Shown piece by piece: positions 59,296-64,000 of a DNA stretch of 64,000 nt (the first letter of the stretch is position 1; each line of letters starts with the position of its first letter). The stretch spans positions 1-64,000 of the forward strand of contig PDIP01000038.1 of the NCBI GenBank assembly GCA_002811645.1, read 5' to 3'. Both the position numbers and the translations under genes were made by a program. Source of the DNA: Corallochytrium limacisporum. Lineage: Eukaryota; Opisthokonta. The notes under the pieces are model-generated. The model searched no databases, had not been told where the DNA came from, and saw nothing but the letters and a program-made list of their open reading frames with translations.

Positions 59296-62200
59296 CCCGA
59301 TGTGGATCAGGCGTATGAAAACTCTTTAAATTTAAGTATGAGGAAGTCTCACTATAAGGTTTTGGTCACAAAGGACACAGTGTCATCTATGTTTCCCAAA
59401 CATGTTTCCCGTCGTGTATGATATTCTCTTTCTTGCTTTCTAAACGATTGTTGGAAACCACGAAGGCTGATGTATAGCACATACAATTATCCCTGTATCG
59501 ACATTTGCTACTGTTCATGACGATTGTCAAATACCACGGATGGTAGATGCCGGTGTGTTTGCGTCTTCACATGCAATCCAAATGCTCAACAGCGAGTGAT
59601 AGTCCTGCCGGGAACTACAAAGGATCCTGAGCGCTTATCCGCCGGCGAAGCGACTGGCACGCTGCACCAGGCACCTAAGAGAGAGAGCGAGTAATTGCAG
59701 CTGTGTGTGAATAAAGAACACTCACAAGGCCGCCAAACCAACCGAAACGAAATAAAGATGAGGGCCAATGTGATTGTGTGTGTTTGCAACCTGGTGGCTC
59801 GGTTGCCCCCACATGCTTGTGATTAGTTGGTGTCAGGAAGGAGATGATTATATTTGGTGAATATAGACAAGGGTAGGGGGAGCCCACCAATTTTTCTCTC
59901 CCCGATTTTCCGCCCATCACAAGGGGAGGAAGAAATGCAGGATAGTTGATAGCGGAGGAAGAACGGGAGGGGCAAGGGACGAAAGGGAAAAAAAAATACA
60001 AGAAGGTAAGGGGGTACGGGGTGGAGGAAGACGGGGACCAACACACTTCCACTCCTTTTGTTCCTTATGTTGGTACTAAGACGTGGGGAGAGGGGGGCAA
60101 GGGGGTGTGGGTGATTCTTTCTCAGAACAAAGTATTGCCTGATTCCGGCCCTCGCTTTCCATTTGGTCCCCGCTGATGATTTACGCCGGGGGGGAAAACG
60201 GAAGGGAGGGGCTGAAATAGAAAAGATTTTCTAAAGATAGGACCATACATTTAGTATAGGAATGGACGAACGGAGAATTGGGCAGCGGGAAGGAGGAACC
60301 GACGAGAGAAAAGATTTTTCTCAGTATTTTCTGACCCTTTCCCCCTCCTCCCTTGGCCATGAAAGGAGCAGCACCTGTGTGACAAAAATGAACCGACGCG
60401 TTGCATGTCCGGTACATTGTGTTCCGATTTGTGCAGCAAACTTTCTTTTTCTGGGTTGCCCGGACCTGAACATGCGGCCGATCCGCACAGGTCCTGCGGA
60501 GAAGTGAAATTTGGAAATGGACTGCATGTGGAAAATGGCGGGCTCTGCCATTGCTAGTTGGTAAAATCCAATAGAATACTTGGGAAACGAAATTTTTTAC
60601 AACATCGTGCACGCATAAATTCTGACAGAGAGCGTAACACGGAAGAAAGTGACCTGTTGCGGTGTGTGCTTCTGTGTGTGCGGTTCCCTGCCGTCCTGTC
60701 CGTGAGTGTGTACGGGCTGCAAGAAAGGAACTTTTATGGGCGGGTGGCGGCCATCTGCCTGCGCTCAAAGACGGACGGCGACCCGTGGCCTGAGATTGTT
60801 TGCGAGCGTGCGAGAGCCCCGTCTCTGATGGCAAGACGCTTTTTTGAGACAACATCCTATACTCAGTATTTGCCCTGGATGGACAAAAAAATCCATCAGT
60901 ATTTAAAAGGTAGCAGCAAAACATGGCGCGTACGTTCGACAGACAATCCCCTGACCTCCGTTGCCGTTGTGTGTGTGTGTGGTTGTGCGTGCGAGTGATC
61001 GTAAATCATTGATTATTCTCCCAGGTATATTACCTATCAATAAAGAAGAGAAAAAAAAAGAGTGGGCAAGAAAAACTTGGTGCAGAGGGTCCGTCCACTG
61101 CTCCTTGCCGTGTCCGACGGCTTCGGTTGAGTAACTGAGTGATACCCCGTGTCTCTCGGTAATTACCTCACTGATACTTAATTTGCCCACAGCAACTGGT
61201 CCTTGACTATGTGCTGAGAAAGTGTTCACCACTTTGGTTTCTCGAATTCTGTACTCATCCGCGGATGGGCAGAGAGAAAAAAATCCGAAGCGGAGGCACT
61301 CCGGTTATGGAACAAGCCTTCGGTCGATGCCTGAACACTGTTCTGTGATTGGTGGGGGCGGGTTCGAGAGGCCGGTGGCGGAGCGTGTATGACTAGCAAA
61401 TCAGTACTTTCAGTATGGCGCCCACCGCAGAGCACGCCGCCCAAGCGGGTGGCGTATCCGTGGCTCTTAACGGTAAGAGAAGGAAAGGAACGAAGATTCC
61501 AAGAGTGCGCACCAGATGGGAAATCCCCCAATACATTCATCATGTAGTTTAGGCCAACTTTGGTCACCAAACACCGCGGAAGGCGGGGTACTGTTGTAGA
61601 CATAGCTTGTAATTTGCAGAAACAGGGCAAGCCCTACCCAGGCAATTGACCTATTAAAGGCCAAATGGGCTGCCAGGTCGGGGGTGTTCAGTTTGAAATG
61701 AACAGCAATTGAGCCAAAAAGTACTGCAGTACTGACGGTGGGGAAGGGACAGGACCTCCTGTGGGTTTGAGAAGGGGTGCATTTTGCCAGTTTGTATTGC
61801 TGGTGGATGGCCGCATTCTGGAATAACGCATCCGTCATTAAAACTGTCTTCCCCACCGAGGGACTCCTTCGCCGTTGTCGTACGTAATGTATTGATTTGT
61901 GTGAAATGTGTTTCGGCCATGCTCCGCAATGCAATCCCTTTGTGGCAACCGAGCGGTCCCTCGCGAGACTCTGAATCGCTTTCTGTTTAATCTCAGACAA
62001 CTTTGGAGCGGCGCGAAATCGATATTAAATGTGTTGCATTTTTTAATTGAGGGGGACAACCAGAACACGTTGTGAGACAAGGAAAGCGGAGAGACCGACA
62101 AGAGGTACTCCGCTCTGCCCGTCCCGCTCTCCGACGACTCTCGCTTTCTTTCCGTATCATTGCAAAGAGCAAACCCAAGCCTCATCAAATCTCAATAGAT

Positions 62201-64000
62201 TAAGTATGTGATATCAACAACAAAGCACCGGAGTAAAATTGAATCTGGTCGATGATACCACCACCAGCACCACAGCATTGCCACCCGGGCGAATCCCCTG
62301 CGTTCCTTGACATCCTCGTCCGGGCGCGGGCGCGATAAACGGTTGCTGACTGCTCCGATCCTGTACACAGGCAGAGGCCCTTGTCCATAATGAATGTATA
62401 GGCATTTATTCATTGTTGTGGCTCTGTCCCAATTTTGTTTACAATCCATGTGCTGCGTACCGGGATGAGCCTGATTGTCACCTGGTGCATCGAAGTTTTC
62501 GTACTACCGAAGAACAGCAGCAAATCGTCATACAATCACTATAGATCGAAAATTTCCTGGAACGGAGCGGGCTGAGTCAGCCCCCAAGGGTGACCGGTGT
62601 GTACAATGACAACCCAAAAGGCTTAAAACACTGAGGCCGAAACGGAAAACATTGTGACTTGAGCCATCCATGCATCAAGTGGTTCCTGTTTTTTTGTTGA
62701 GAGCATTCACTCTAATCGAGCGATCAGCTCTACTGAACAATAGCAAGAACGTCGCGGCTTTTTGCAGGCGTGTGATGAAATGTGCTTCACGGACAACTGA
62801 TTGACGGAAAACTGATACAATCAAAATGACAGGCGAAGTGGCATTTGTGTCGCTGGACCCCCTGCCCCAAAGTTTTGACACATCTCCACTTGTGATGTTC
62901 CAAAGTACGTATATTAAAGATACCCAATAGTATTGACATTCGGTCGGTAATACTGGAAGAATTCAGAAGTGATTGCTCTCGCAATCAGAACCCATCGGTT
63001 CTCGTCGGCTCATATCCCCATATGGCAGAAGGGGACCTGTCATCACCAGGCACGTGAAGGGCACTTGCGGATCGTGTCTAATTTCCATAGTGTATGTATT
63101 GAGTCTGTGGTGTTCCTTCGACGCTGTCCGTCTTCACATGTCCGTCAAGAGCCGACCGCTGTCGCGCGTCTTGGTGTTCTGCGCCCCCACTCGCCCTGAC
63201 TCGAATTGATTTGTTTTGTGGTAGATAGCCATTGAGCAATATTTGTTTCAACTTTCATAAATAGATTAGAGATAAGAACCGCACGTCAGATATGATCGTC
63301 CGTAGGAAGGTACGTATACTGCTGTTTTGATGTGTGGGTTCGCAGCTGGGGTGCGCGGTGGAGAAATTGTTTTCGTTTGGGACTGTCGCCCTCCCCCTCC
63401 GCAATGGCATCGAGACCTCCACACCGGCATCAAGGCTTTCCAATTAATACATAGACTATGCTAGATTTGTTTGTTGCCCTTCGGTCCGACTTCAATGCGG
63501 CATCTCTGCAACATGTACGAAAAATAGAGAGAAAATTCTAGTCGCCCCCGTCTCGTTTTCCAACACGGGTTGACCATCCACCTTGGAGTTCATTCAGTTC
63601 GTATGGCAACGCACCCGTCTCTTGTTCCTTACCGATCGAGAGTTAAATCTTTGTATCGCAGCACGTTGTTCTCCATTTCTTTTTCAGGCAGCAGGTGTTC
63701 CCTCTTTTTCTTCCAGCTGTCGATGGTTTGAGGAACTCAATAATAGCACAGTCATATGGAGTACGACACCGCTCACGCGTTGTTATCACCCACGCCGAGA
63801 AGATACAGGAGAGGGTTGTCCGGGGAGATCGCGAAAATTTCCAGCAGCAGATTCACTTTTTTCCCGCGTGTGTGCGAATGTCTGGTTTGGCTTCTTACGT
63901 ATGGTAAATATACTGACAAAAACTTGAGGTTTTGTTAGAGCACACAACCTTGGCACGCAGTTGTAGCAAACTTGCTGCGTTTGTCCGCGACTAGATTTGC
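59296..64000. other. 4.7-kb gene-free end of the window
   Basis: No supportable gene. The largest frame, 247 codons at 60181-60924 on the minus strand, has no domain and overlaps frames on the other strand. The stretch holds the TBC promoter near 59300, a purine-rich segment at 59930-60110, and one copy of the recurrent motif at 61405-61415. A gene could enter from the right edge, but nothing is recognisable. Confidence 0.45.
61405..61415 (-). repeat. Recurrent intergenic motif (TACTGAAAGTA)
   Basis: TACTTTCAGTA on the plus strand, identical over 11 bases to 17504-17514 and to the reverse complement of 43314-43324. It is followed by TGGCGCCC. No neighbouring gene is known. Confidence 0.4.

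Noticed and set aside
60181-60924. 247-codon minus-strand frame
   Set aside because: No recognisable domain. It has mixed composition and overlaps competing frames.

Overview
The window is nuclear DNA of a unicellular eukaryote. Nineteen protein genes can be supported, about one per 3.4 kb. Eighteen are single uninterrupted reading frames. One has a clear spliceosomal intron, with GTAAGT donor, TACTAAC branch point and TTAG acceptor. The gene set includes a DNAAF10/WDR92 dynein-assembly factor, a family that tracks motile cilia. It also has a succinate/fumarate carrier of the yeast SFC1 type, a Pelle/RLK-type kinase, a prephenate-dehydratase-like protein and tryptophan 2,3-dioxygenase. An opisthokont-related protist with few introns, for example a Corallochytrium-like lineage, would fit, but this is inference and no species is claimed.

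Layout: THOC3 (+) and a bestrophin-like channel (-) converge at 0.7-3.3 kb. UBR1 (-) fills 4.6-10.0 kb. VPS54 (-) and VPS52 (+), two subunits of the GARP tether, stand head to head at 11.5-16.9 kb. A gene-free stretch with an assembly gap follows, then SFC1 (+) and SCCPDH (-) converge at 20-22.6 kb. A 5.7-kb stretch without recognisable genes comes next. A MYST acetyltransferase (+), a tiny OXLD1-like gene (-), POP1 (+) and a Pelle-like kinase (-) lie at 28.4-35.5 kb. The region 35.5-40.3 kb is rich in purine and G tracts and has no gene I can support. Then come a membrane-tethered bZIP factor (-), DNAAF10 (+), GCN5 (+), SHMT (+), a prephenate-dehydratase-like gene (-) and TDO2 (-). After another 3.8-kb gene-free stretch, an intron-containing SAC3-like gene (+) and a TBC-domain gene (-) converge with 18 bp between stop codons. 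The last 4.7 kb holds nothing I recognise.

Functional themes are Golgi tethering (VPS52, VPS54) and mRNA export (THOC3, possibly the SAC3-like gene). Others are histone acetylation (MYST and GCN5), aromatic amino acid and one-carbon metabolism (prephenate-dehydratase-like, TDO2, SHMT), N-degron proteolysis (UBR1) and signalling (Pelle-like kinase, membrane bZIP). Convergent neighbours are only 18-450 bp apart, while 5' flanks run from 0.6 to 5.7 kb. Intergenic DNA carries many G or C runs of 8-12, a few dinucleotide repeats and a recurrent motif close to TATAGTGAATATA / TATACTGAAAGTA. I found no tRNA, rRNA, transposon or CRISPR array by eye.
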